Below are positions 26,288 through 34,213 of a stretch of 64,000 nucleotides of DNA, piece after piece. The notes beneath the pieces are model-generated. The model was not told the origin of the DNA and did no database searches. It was given only the letters and a program-made list of their open reading frames with translations. Each line of letters starts with the position of its first letter. The first letter of the stretch is position 1. This DNA is from Bradyrhizobium sp. WBOS07 (GTDB lineage: Bacteria > Pseudomonadota > Alphaproteobacteria > Rhizobiales > Xanthobacteraceae), in contig NZ_CP029008.1 in assembly GCF_024585165.1 (NCBI RefSeq), positions 62,001 to 126,000 on the forward strand. The letters run 5' to 3'. A program made the translations under genes and the position numbers.

Positions 26288-26518
26288 CTAGTTGCGCGTC
26301 TTCTTCTGGGAGCCCATCCCGGGGCTGGTTCCGTAGTTCGGTGTCCCCGTCCCCTTGAAAGCTCCGCCCATGCTGTCCGAGCCGGAATTCGTCGCAGCGC
26401 CGCTGCGGCTGGTGGGCTGATTGCCCGCTGGCTGGTCTTTGGTCCCCTGCGCGGAGGCCATTGCGGTTCCGAGGACCAACGACAGGAGAAGGCTTAACGT
26501 CCTGATCATACTGCTCAA
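26288..26518 (-). CDS. Short secreted protein with AQGTKDQ motif
   Basis: 76 residues. A signal peptide (LSLLLSLVLGTAMAS) is followed by AQGTKDQPAGNQPTS and then a Gly/Ser/Thr/Asn-rich disordered tail that ends with Lys/Arg. The same heptapeptide follows the signal peptide of the protein at 22076-22321. Function unknown. Confidence 0.62.
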   Translation of the reverse strand: MSSMIRTLSLLLSLVLGTAMASAQGTKDQPAGNQPTSRSGAATNSGSDSMGGAFKGTGTPNYGTSPGMGSQKKTRN

Positions 26519-26624
26519 CTTTCATGCTTGGGCCGCGCCGGCCATCGGTCAGGCAAGTTACGCGGTCGCCCTTCCGGGCCGTCCGCCCGTTAAACCCTAT
26601 CTTAGCCCTCGCTGGCTAGGATCA

Positions 26625-26672
26625 ATTGCCAAGACAATTCCCAAGATAATTCTCAAGGTCATTGCCAAGATC
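26625..26672. repeat. Four imperfect 12-bp tandem repeats
   Basis: The units are ATTGCCAAGACA, ATTCCCAAGATA, ATTCTCAAGGTC and ATTGCCAAGATC, end to end. They finish 34 bases before the preferred start of the EAL gene. They may be a binding-site array or a leftover of slippage. Confidence 0.7.
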
Positions 26673-26706
26673 AGTCCCTGCCTCTCCTGAATTCCGCCCG
26701 GACCGG

Positions 26707-28293
26707 ATGAGACACCAGCGACCGAACCTTCCGTTTGTGGCGCTCGTGCTTGCGAGCATGATGGCGTTTGGGCTGGCGGGCCATTTCGCGGCAGAGGCCG
26801 TCATTCGCCACCAGCAGGTGCACCAGCTGAACGAGCTGACCGAGGTGGTTCTGCGCCGATCCGAACTTGCGGTTGATTTCGCCGCAGCAAGCCTCGACGA
26901 GCTCGCCAAGCGCGATCTTGCCAGCTGCGCGCCGGCGGCGCTGCAAGCCATCCGGCTCCACGTCTACCAGCGCTCGGCGATCAAGGACGTCCGTCTCGTC
27001 AATCCGGACGGATCGGTGATCTGCTCGGCCTATTCCGAGACGCTCGAGTTCGACAAGGGATGGGCGGATCGCCGCGACATGCTGCCCTCGCAGGACAAGC
27101 AGCTCGCTTTATTCCGCGTCGAGCAGTTCGGCGGTGACGCGTTGGGGGTGCTCAGGGACGTCAATCCCAACTCGGCACTGGTCGCGATCGTCGGCATCAA
27201 TTCCGGCCTGTTCGATCTGATGCCCGCCGAGCTGCGCGCGCATAGCGAGGTGATCCTCGCCCTGAGCAATGGCGAGAAGCTCGGCGAGTTCCGGCTCGAT
27301 GCCGACAAGCCGCTGCCCGGGCCGATCAGCTTCGACAGGCGGTCCGCGCGCCTGCCGCTTCACGCCACGATCCGGCTCGAGCAGGCGGTGCTTTCGAGCT
27401 GGAACAGCGAGGCGTATTGGCCGGCGCTCGCGGTCGCGCTTTGGCTGGGTGCACTCTTCGGCATCCTGCTGGCACGCAGCCGCCGGACGGAAGGGCCAGT
27501 CGCCGACCTCGATCGCGCCCTCGCAGCCGGCGAATTCAAGCCGTACTACCAGCCGATCTTCGACCTCAGGACCGGCCGTATCACCGGATGCGAGGTGCTG
27601 GCGCGCTGGGTCCGGAAGGACGGCTCGGTGGTGCCGCCGGTGAACTTCATTCCGCTGGCCGAATCCAGCGGGCGCATCCAGGCGATGACCTGGCAGATCC
27701 TGCGATCGGCGCTCGCCGATCTGCAAGTCGTGCTGAAAGCGGACAAGAGCTTCAAGATGTCCGTGAACGTCGTGCCGAAGCACCTGCTGAGCGCCGGCTT
27801 CGTCGAGACGCTGCGGCGCACGGTCCTGACGGCGAGAATCTCCGCACGCCAGATCGTGGTCGAGGTGACTGAGCGCGACGAGCTCGACGATCTCGCGCAC
27901 GCCGCGACCGTGGTGGCGGAGCTGCGTGACCATGGCTTCCGCGTCGCCATCGACGACGTCGGTGTCGGCCATAGCGGCTTGTCGCGGCTGAAGGGGCTCG
28001 GCGCCAGCGCAATCAAGATCGACAAGTTCTTCGTCGACACCATCACCGTGGATGCATCGACCACGACGATCGTCGAGATGCTGGTCGCGCTCGCCAGGGA
28101 TTTTCGGATGACGGTCGTCGCGGAGGGAATCGAGACCGAGGAGCAGCGCCGCGCCCTGATCGCGTCCGGTGTCGAAGAAGGACAGGGCTATCTCGTCGCC
28201 GCCCCGCTCCCATTCGGCAAGTTCAGCGAGTTGGTCGAGTCGCGCCGCCATTCCGCAGCCGCGGCACCGGCTGGCGACGTCCTGGTCGCCTGA
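26707..28293 (+). CDS. CSS-motif membrane EAL-domain c-di-GMP phosphodiesterase
   Basis: 528 residues from the ATG at 26707; a TTG start 45 bases earlier is possible but reaches into the repeats. A membrane helix (about 8-30), a periplasmic CSS-type sensor (about 40-240, with SCAPAA and the CSA of SVICSAYSE as its conserved Cys pair) and a second helix (about 250-268) precede an EAL domain (about 285-510). The catalytic set is present: EVLARW in place of EALLRW, MSVNVVP, VEVTERDE, AIDDVGVG, IKIDKF, AEGIET and QGY. It should hydrolyse c-di-GMP, with the periplasmic Cys pair reporting redox state as in E. coli PdeC-type enzymes. Confidence 0.9.
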   Translation: MRHQRPNLPFVALVLASMMAFGLAGHFAAEAVIRHQQVHQLNELTEVVLRRSELAVDFAAASLDELAKRDLASCAPAALQAIRLHVYQRSAIKDVRLVNPDGSVICSAYSETLEFDKGWADRRDMLPSQDKQLALFRVEQFGGDALGVLRDVNPNSALVAIVGINSGLFDLMPAELRAHSEVILALSNGEKLGEFRLDADKPLPGPISFDRRSARLPLHATIRLEQAVLSSWNSEAYWPALAVALWLGALFGILLARSRRTEGPVADLDRALAAGEFKPYYQPIFDLRTGRITGCEVLARWVRKDGSVVPPVNFIPLAESSGRIQAMTWQILRSALADLQVVLKADKSFKMSVNVVPKHLLSAGFVETLRRTVLTARISARQIVVEVTERDELDDLAHAATVVAELRDHGFRVAIDDVGVGHSGLSRLKGLGASAIKIDKFFVDTITVDASTTTIVEMLVALARDFRMTVVAEGIETEEQRRALIASGVEEGQGYLVAAPLPFGKFSELVESRRHSAAAAPAGDVLVA

Positions 28294-28379
28294 CCATCCC
28301 CGCCGGCGCCCAACCAGGCGCTTTAACGATGTTCGCGTCTTTCGAAGGCGGGATCGCATCCGGGCGGCTATGGTAGGCC

Positions 28380-28745
28380 ATGCGTCGAAATCACCTCATC
28401 GCAGCCGCGGCCATCTGCCTCGCCCTCATCGTCTATGCCACCTTGGCAAGGCTGGCGGGACGGCCTGCGCTGATGGGGCATCACGAGGCCTATTGGATCG
28501 TCGTGATCGAGCGCTTCAGCGCCTACGGCCTGTTGGGATTCCTGCTGTCCTTCCTGTTGCCCGGCCGGCTCGCTCTGGCCTGCTCGCTCGTCGTGGCCGT
28601 CGCCATGGGGCTGGAAGTCCTGCAAACACTGATCCCCGATCGCGATCCGGGCTTCCTCGACGTGCTGCAAAAGGCGGCGGGCGGCACCGTCGGCGTCCTC
28701 CTCGCCCAGACGATCCTGGCCTTCCTGCCCCGGCCGCCAGCCTGA
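28380..28745 (+). CDS. VanZ-like small membrane protein
   Basis: 121 residues with four membrane helices. The VanZ-like features are RFSAYGLLGFLLSF (helix 2), MGLEVLQTLIPDRDPGFLDVL (Glu and Gln in helix 3, then the short polar loop) and AAGGTVGVLLAQ. Relatives take part in glycopeptide resistance in some bacteria, but in most their role is unknown. It stands alone, 86 bases after the EAL gene. Confidence 0.8.
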   Translation: MRRNHLIAAAAICLALIVYATLARLAGRPALMGHHEAYWIVVIERFSAYGLLGFLLSFLLPGRLALACSLVVAVAMGLEVLQTLIPDRDPGFLDVLQKAAGGTVGVLLAQTILAFLPRPPA

Positions 28746-28792
28746 ACGAACGCGGCGCCGACAACCTCTTCAGCGCCGCCGGGACATCATCC

Positions 28793-29239
28793 CTACTTCA
28801 TCATCTGTCCGCGCAATTCGCCGCCCGGGTTGGCGGCCGTATGGATGTTCGCGTACCATTTCCCGGCCAACAGATCGGCCGCCTGAGCGTCCGTCAGCGT
28901 GGCGCTGCCCTGGATCGGGCTTTGAACCGTCTTGAACGGCAAAGCGATGCCGGCGTTCTTGCCCGCTTCACCCGGACCATGGAAATGAGCACCCATCGCC
29001 GGCCCCGACAGATCGGTAAAGGTGACGGTATAGGTCAGGACTTTGGTCTCGCTATCGAACGTGGCCTCAGCCCTGCCTGAACCCTGGGAATTGTTCGGCG
29101 GGACTTCATTGCTGCCCTTGAGCTCGGCCTGCAGCTTGACGATCTCCGCACGCGACGGCGCGGCTGCGACCATCAGCAGCCCACCGAGCAGCGCCGTTCC
29201 CCACAGCGTCACGCCGATCCGATCCTTGGCTTTCCTCAT
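28793..29239 (-). CDS. Secreted CHRD-domain protein
   Basis: 148 residues. The signal peptide ends near SRAEI. The mature protein is a single CHRD domain: AELKGSNEVPPNNSQGSG, DLSGPAMGAHFHGP, GSATLTDAQAADLLAGKWYANIHT (core LLAGKWYANIHT) and NPGGELRGQ at the end. The HFH and NIHT histidines are the family's conserved ones. The domain was named for chordin; its role in bacteria is not known. A GAGGAGAATGCC context gives a good ribosome-binding site. Confidence 0.9.
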   Translation of the reverse strand: MRKAKDRIGVTLWGTALLGGLLMVAAAPSRAEIVKLQAELKGSNEVPPNNSQGSGRAEATFDSETKVLTYTVTFTDLSGPAMGAHFHGPGEAGKNAGIALPFKTVQSPIQGSATLTDAQAADLLAGKWYANIHTAANPGGELRGQMMK

Positions 29240-29392
29240 GGCATTCTCCTCGCGGGCTCTACGGCCCGTTGCGGTTGAAACCCCGGCCCCCGGCTCAAAA
29301 TTCCGGAGACAGGACTATGCCTGATTCGAAAAGACAGCGGAGATCAACGGGCGCCGCTCTTGCGGTGAGCCCGGCAATATAAGGCGCAGCGC

Positions 29393-29674
29393 TCAGGCTG
29401 CACCGCGTTCGCGGAACCCGGTCGGTGTCAGGAGTTCGGCCATTTGCCTGTGGGTGCTCTGGAGCGCGGCGATGGCGCCGTCGAGATCGAAATCCGCTTC
29501 GCGGACGGAGGCGAAGAATTTGGCCGTCAGCGCCAGGTCAAGCTTGACGCGCGTTGCGCCGTCGCGGCTCTTGCGGCGGTCGAGCGACAGATGGATGGCC
29601 CGCATTCTGGCTTCCGCGGGCGTACAATCGCTGAGCGTCGCCAGTTCGTCGTATGTCATCCAGATCTGAGGCAT
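29393..29674 (-). CDS. Small putative HTH protein
   Basis: 93 residues. The N-terminal half reads MTYDELATLSDCTPAEARMR followed by LDRRKSRDGATRVKL, the look of an excisionase-like or mobilisation-protein winged helix. The C-terminal half is helical (FDLDGAIAALQSTHRQMAEL). It is cytoplasmic and stands alone. The HTH assignment is by pattern only. Confidence 0.6.
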   Translation of the reverse strand: MPQIWMTYDELATLSDCTPAEARMRAIHLSLDRRKSRDGATRVKLDLALTAKFFASVREADFDLDGAIAALQSTHRQMAELLTPTGFRERGAA

Positions 29675-29780
29675 GTTCGTCCGTCCTTCATTGCGGCCTC
29701 ATCGTAACGTTCCGCCCCTAAATGCACCGTTGCCGCGGCGCATTCGCAGCCCGCTTCGCTGCGATAGCGTCAACGCAAGG

Positions 29781-30227
29781 CTAAGACGCGGGAGGCCTCG
29801 GAGGCAGCGGGAACTGGCGCGACCGCGAACGGCTGTCGAGCCCCTTGGGCAATTTGTCATTGAGCTTCACGACAGCGGACCGCGTTTCCACGGCCGGCGC
29901 GTCTTCCTGGCAGAAGATCAGCGTCACCTCGAATAGCACGTCGGGCGCCTGCTTGGCTTTTCCGGAGCAGGTCGCCAGCGCGCCGCTGCACACGCCCGCG
30001 AGCTCGACCTCGACCTCATCAGGACCGAACACGGTCGGCGGGCCCTCGGCATATCGCCGCGTGGTCAGAACCGCCGTGAAGTGCTGGTCGTCAGCGAACC
30101 GATAGGAGCCGCCATAGGTGAAGAAGCTGTCGCTACCGAAGATCCGTCCATCCGCCAGATGCACGATGCCCGTGCCCTGGCCGCGCGGGGTCCTGAACCA
30201 GGCCGCGTATTTGCCGTCTCGCATCAT
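29781..30227 (-). CDS. GrlR-like (T3SS negative-regulator fold) protein
   Basis: 148 residues from the ATG at 30227, preferred over a longer frame to 30341 because GGTGGA lies 7 bases upstream and the family begins here. The opening MMRDGKYAAWF, then GTGIVHLADGRIFGSDSFF and FTAVLTTRRY match the GrlR-type beta barrel. The family takes its name from an enteropathogenic E. coli repressor, but most members sit in genomes without that system, and none of its genes were seen here. Two Cys residues lie in VCSGALATCSG. A Pro/Arg-rich tail ends the protein. Confidence 0.68.
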   Translation of the reverse strand: MMRDGKYAAWFRTPRGQGTGIVHLADGRIFGSDSFFTYGGSYRFADDQHFTAVLTTRRYAEGPPTVFGPDEVEVELAGVCSGALATCSGKAKQAPDVLFEVTLIFCQEDAPAVETRSAVVKLNDKLPKGLDSRSRSRQFPLPPRPPAS

Positions 30228-30377
30228 GGAAGCATCCACCGTAGATTTCACCGGTATCTGCAACCCAAGTCTGCGGCGCGACAATGACCGATGCGGCGAG
30301 CATTCCGCCACGGTTAATGCCCTGCAAAGCCGACCCGTCAAATTGACCTTGCCGCGCGAGACGATCGCTGCGGCACG

Positions 30378-32108
30378 TCAGAACAATTCTATGCCGTCGT
30401 CCGCGGTCTCGGCCGCCTCGACCCGGCGCGATGCGGCGGCCGACTCAAGCCCGATCGTTTGCAGGAAGTCGCGATGAACGTCGCGCTCGCGCTCCATCGT
30501 GTAGCGCGCGAAGAGATCGTCCAGGATTGCCTGATCCTGCACCTCCACCTGAAGCCGCTGCGCACCCGCCGCCGCCGTCTCCAGCCGCGTCGCGACCGCG
30601 GGCAAGGCCGCCGAGCTTTCGCCGAGCGTGGTCATCAGGCCCTGGGCCGAATTCATCAGCCTCTCGAATTCCGCGCCTTCGTTCACGAGCCGGCTCATCT
30701 GCTTGCCGAGCCGCTCATTGCCGGCCTCGACCTCGCGCAGCGCCAGCAGGATCTGCGGCTCGAGCTTGGCAAGCTGCGTGGGATCACCCTGCACGCGCAG
30801 CTCCTTGAGCTCCCGGGCCGAGCGCTCGATCCCGTCGAGCACGGGCCTCAGACGCGCGGCCCCCGCCGAGACCAGATCGGCGGTGGCCTTGAGCTCGTTG
30901 GCGATGACGACGAAGGCGCTGCCGCGGCTGCCGAGATGGCTCGCCTTGAGGCCGGCATTCATTCCGATCAGCGTGATGTCGACCGTCGCCTCGGCGAGGC
31001 CGGCGATCGCCTGGCGAAATTTTGCCAGCGTGTCCTCGAGGATCGCGAGCGCCTCGTCGACCGAGCGGCCCGCACTGTCGCAGGTGGCGATCAGGTTCGA
31101 CGCGTGCGCCAGCGCCTGCTTGACGCGCGTCAGGAACGACGAGCCGTCCTCCTCGCCGCCGAACAGCGTACGGCCATGGCCGGCGACGCTGCCCGCGTCG
31201 CGCAGGATGGCGGTGAGCGCGCCGACGATCTGGCCGATGTCGCCGCCGAACTCGCGCTGGGCATCCCTGAGCTGAGCCGCCTGCAATCGGCAAATCGCGC
31301 GCATGACGTCGTCGCCCGGGACAGGCTCCGGAACGAGGCTCGGCGCGGCGGCCGGCGCGAGGCCGAGACCGTGGCACACGTGCTCGAGACGCTGACGCGT
31401 GCTGTCGCCGGCCTGCAGCGAGATGATCGCGCTGCCGACCGCGTCGGCGATCTTCCGGGTGCTGGAACTGGCGCGCTCGGCCAGATGGCCGCTCTTGCTG
31501 CGCTGGTCGCGCAGGCCGGAATGGGCGGCGCCGAGCTCGGCGCTCTCCGACATCAGCTGGGCCCGGTAGCGGCTCTCGAACTCCCTCTGCCGTCCGGAGG
31601 CGGTGGCGACCGCTTCCGACAGGCGCTGCTGGTCCCGCGCGCAGCCTTCGATCGAGCCCTGCACGGCCTTGCCGAGATCATAGGCTTCCTGGGTGAAGGC
31701 GAGAAAGCCCTCGCGGTCGCCGTCGAGCGAGGCAGCCTCGATCCGCGCGCTGCGCGCGATGATGGTGATCATCTGGATGTGCTTGAACAGCGGCTTGAGC
31801 AGCGAAGACGCCTCCGCCGCGCTCTTGCCGATCGTCTCCAGCAGCGCGCTTTCCGCCGGCAGCGCCCGCGCCAGCTCGCTCAGCCGCGCGGCGATCTCCT
31901 GCAGCGCCGTCGCGGCGCCCTCGATCTCGGCGCCGGAGAGCTCGCCCGAGAGCGCAGCCAAGCCCTGGTTCAGTTCCTGGAAGATGAGGTGGCCGCGCCC
32001 GAGGTCGTGACCGACGCGCGCGAAGACCTCCTCGATGCGCGAGGAGACGTCCTCGATCGCCGCGGTCGCCTCAGCAAGCGTATTGGCCGGAACGAGGGAC
32101 ATGGCCAT
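30378..32108 (-). CDS. Soluble receptor-like helical protein at the end of the che operon
   Basis: 576 residues, no membrane segment. Nearly all helix. Two stretches resemble the tip of chemoreceptors: TIIARSARIEAASLDGDREG (about 115-135) and VDITLIGMNAGLKASHLGSR followed by AFVVIANELKATA (about 376-408), both degenerate against LLALNAAIEAARAGE. Between them LQAGDSTRQRLEHV (about 231-244) contains DxxxQ, the pattern of the CheZ active site. The C-terminus DDGIELF is acidic then aromatic. The ATG overlaps the cheB stop (TGATG). It could be a cytoplasmic receptor, a scaffold or a CheY phosphatase. Confidence 0.8.
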   Translation of the reverse strand: MAMSLVPANTLAEATAAIEDVSSRIEEVFARVGHDLGRGHLIFQELNQGLAALSGELSGAEIEGAATALQEIAARLSELARALPAESALLETIGKSAAEASSLLKPLFKHIQMITIIARSARIEAASLDGDREGFLAFTQEAYDLGKAVQGSIEGCARDQQRLSEAVATASGRQREFESRYRAQLMSESAELGAAHSGLRDQRSKSGHLAERASSSTRKIADAVGSAIISLQAGDSTRQRLEHVCHGLGLAPAAAPSLVPEPVPGDDVMRAICRLQAAQLRDAQREFGGDIGQIVGALTAILRDAGSVAGHGRTLFGGEEDGSSFLTRVKQALAHASNLIATCDSAGRSVDEALAILEDTLAKFRQAIAGLAEATVDITLIGMNAGLKASHLGSRGSAFVVIANELKATADLVSAGAARLRPVLDGIERSARELKELRVQGDPTQLAKLEPQILLALREVEAGNERLGKQMSRLVNEGAEFERLMNSAQGLMTTLGESSAALPAVATRLETAAAGAQRLQVEVQDQAILDDLFARYTMERERDVHRDFLQTIGLESAAASRRVEAAETADDGIELF

Positions 32109-33199
32109 CAACCCGCCACCGCCGCGTGCCCGGCCTGATACCAGTGCATGATCTCGCGCGGGATCTGATGCAGCGACACGACCTTCTCGACGCCACCATA
32201 GGCGATGGCCTCCTTGGGCATGCCGAACACCACGCAGCTCTCTTCGTCCTGCGCCCGCGTCGAGGCGCCGAGCTTGCGCATTTCCAGCATCCCGCGCGCG
32301 CCGTCATCGCCCATGCCGGTCATGATGACGCCGAGCGCATTGGCGCCGGCATGCTGGGCCGCCGAGCGGAACAACACGTCGACCGAGGGGCGATGCCGCG
32401 ACACCGGCGGACCGTCCTTGATCGCGATCTGATAGCGCAGGCCGATGCGCTGGAGCAGCATGTGCCGGGCCCCGGGCGCGATATAGGCGCTGCCCGGCAG
32501 CACCGGCTCGCCGTCCTCAGCCTCCTTGACCCTGATCTGGCAGACGCCGTCGAGCCGCCTGGCGAAGGCCGCGGTGAAGCCTGCCGGCATGTGCTGGACG
32601 ATGACGAGCGGCGGGGAGTGCGCCGGCAGCATCTCCAGCACGTCGTTGAGCGCTTCAGTCCCGCCCGTCGAGGCGCCGATGCACACGATGCGCTCCGTCG
32701 TCGGCCGCACCCGGCTCTGCACCGGCGGCGGGATGATGGCGTCGGCGGTCAGCTTCTTCTCGATGGCCCGGCGTTCCGCGCGTGGGCGCACCCGCGCGCG
32801 CGCCGCCGACTTCACGGCCTCGCGGAGCCGCGTCGAGCATTCGAGCAGCGCCTGCCGCGTGTCGATCTTCGGTTTCGGCACGATGTCGACCGCGCCGGCC
32901 TCGAACGCCTCGAACATCACGTTCGAGCCCTCCTCGGTCAGCGAGGAGCAGATGATCACCGGGATCGGACGCTGCGCCATGATCTTGCGCAGGAACGTCA
33001 TGCCGTCCATGCGCGGCATCTCGAGGTCGAGGATGATGACGTCGGGAATCTCGTTCTGGAGACGACGCGCCGCCACGAACGGATCCGAGGCCGTTGCCAT
33101 CACCTCGATATCGGGGTCATCGTTGAGGATCGTCTGCAGGATTTGGCGCACCGACGCCGAATCGTCCACGATCAGCACGCGAACTTTCTCCTTCGGCAT
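32108..33199 (-). CDS. cheB: Chemotaxis methylesterase CheB
   Basis: 363 residues from the ATG at 33199; an open extension upstream overlaps cheR and is not used. The receiver domain (about 6-125) has Asp12-Asp13, the phosphoacceptor Asp58 (ILDLEMP) and a Lys in PKPK. The catalytic domain has [10 protein letters not shown] (catalytic Ser), QHMPAGF (His) and MTGMGDDGA (Asp). It removes methyl groups from, and deamidates, the receptors encoded in the same operon. The gap to cheR is 17 bases, and its stop overlaps the start of the next gene. Confidence 0.96.
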   Translation of the reverse strand: MPKEKVRVLIVDDSASVRQILQTILNDDPDIEVMATASDPFVAARRLQNEIPDVIILDLEMPRMDGMTFLRKIMAQRPIPVIICSSLTEEGSNVMFEAFEAGAVDIVPKPKIDTRQALLECSTRLREAVKSAARARVRPRAERRAIEKKLTADAIIPPPVQSRVRPTTERIVCIGASTGGTEALNDVLEMLPAHSPPLVIVQHMPAGFTAAFARRLDGVCQIRVKEAEDGEPVLPGSAYIAPGARHMLLQRIGLRYQIAIKDGPPVSRHRPSVDVLFRSAAQHAGANALGVIMTGMGDDGARGMLEMRKLGASTRAQDEESCVVFGMPKEAIAYGGVEKVVSLHQIPREIMHWYQAGHAAVAG

Positions 33200-33216
33200 T
33201 GTGTGCGGCGCTCCGA

Positions 33217-34071
33217 TCAAACCTGGAAGATGGTGGGCTGGACCTGCTTCAGACCCGGCACGGCGCTGTGAATCATCGATTCGGAATGGCCGACCAGGAG
33301 ATAGCCTCCTGGCCGCAGATGGCTGCACAACCGCTCGATCACCTTGCGCTGCGTCTCGCGCTCGAAATAGATCAGGACGTTGCGGCAGAAGATGATGTCG
33401 ACGTCGCGGTCGACCGGATAGGACGCGTCCATGAGATTCATTCTCATGAAATGCGTCATCCGCCGCAATTCCGGCACGACCCGCACCTCGCCGCGCGACT
33501 TGTCCCGCGACGACAGGAAATATCGCTTCACGAAGGGCTCCGGCACCGGGGCGAGCACGTCCCTGGTGTAGATGGCGGTCTTGGCGAGCCGCAACACGGC
33601 GGTCGAGATGTCGGTCCCGAGGACGCGGTACTGAAAGCGCGAGCCGTTCCGCGTCATGTCGTCCAGCACCATCGCGGTCGTGTAGGCTTCCATGCCGGTG
33701 GAGCTTGCCGAGCTCCAGATCTTCAGCTTCGCGTTGTTGCGCCGATGGGATTTGAGCAGAGCGGGCACCGCGACGTCGCGCAGGAAGGTGAAGTGCTGGG
33801 GCTCGCGAAAGAAGTCGGTCTTGTTGGTCGTCACCACATCGATGAGATGGGTGAGCTCGCTGTCGAAATGATCCGGCTCGAACAGGTTCTCGACATATTC
33901 GTTGAGGTCGGAGAAGTTCAACGCGCGCACGCGCTTGTGCAGCCGCCCCTCCAGCATCAGCCGCTTGCCCTGCGGCAGCTTGATGCCGACCTGCCCCTCG
34001 ATGAGTTCGGCGATGGTCCGGAAGTGCCGGTCCGACAGATGGACGGCCGTATCCTGCACGGCGGGCATCAT
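33217..34071 (-). CDS. cheR: Chemotaxis methyltransferase CheR
   Basis: 284 residues. An N-terminal helical CheR_N domain (about 10-70) with [16 protein letters not shown] is followed by the SAM-binding domain with [23 protein letters not shown] and [15 protein letters not shown]. Motif I reads [15 protein letters not shown], not the usual ASTGEEPYSIAM: the first Glu and the Pro are replaced. The rest of the domain is intact, so it should still methylate receptors. A hairpin precedes the gene in the operon, and no receptor in the window carries a NWETF-type docking tail. Confidence 0.95.
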   Translation of the reverse strand: MMPAVQDTAVHLSDRHFRTIAELIEGQVGIKLPQGKRLMLEGRLHKRVRALNFSDLNEYVENLFEPDHFDSELTHLIDVVTTNKTDFFREPQHFTFLRDVAVPALLKSHRRNNAKLKIWSSASSTGMEAYTTAMVLDDMTRNGSRFQYRVLGTDISTAVLRLAKTAIYTRDVLAPVPEPFVKRYFLSSRDKSRGEVRVVPELRRMTHFMRMNLMDASYPVDRDVDIIFCRNVLIYFERETQRKVIERLCSHLRPGGYLLVGHSESMIHSAVPGLKQVQPTIFQV

Positions 34072-34164
34072 GGCCGCGTGCCCCGGTCCGGGATGGCCGC
34101 CTGTCCTGAATGTCGGGCCGTACGGGCCATCTTCGATCCTAAGCGTTGGCGAAGTCGTTGTAGG

Positions 34165-34200
34165 CGGACCGGTTCACCCGCCGTGCGGTGAGCCGGTCCG
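34165..34200 (-). promoter_or_regulatory. GC-rich hairpin between mcp and cheR
   Basis: Arms CGGACCGGTTCACC (34165-34178) and GGTGAGCCGGTCCG (34187-34200) pair over 14 positions with one G-U, around an 8-base loop. It starts 14 bases after the mcp stop. No T-run follows, so it is more likely an mRNA stabiliser or attenuator than a plain terminator. Confidence 0.65.
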
Positions 34201-34213
34201 CGGGAGTCGCGAT

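Noticed and set aside
28752..28779. Hairpin GCGGCGC/GCGCCGC between the VanZ-like and CHRD genes
   Set aside because: The 14-base loop and lack of a T-run make it a weak terminator candidate, and such stems are common by chance at this G+C content.
30459..32138. Long plus-strand frame (559 codons) across the soluble receptor-like gene
   Set aside because: It is antisense to a well supported gene and its translation is Arg/Ala/Gly-rich low-quality sequence typical of G+C-rich shadow frames.
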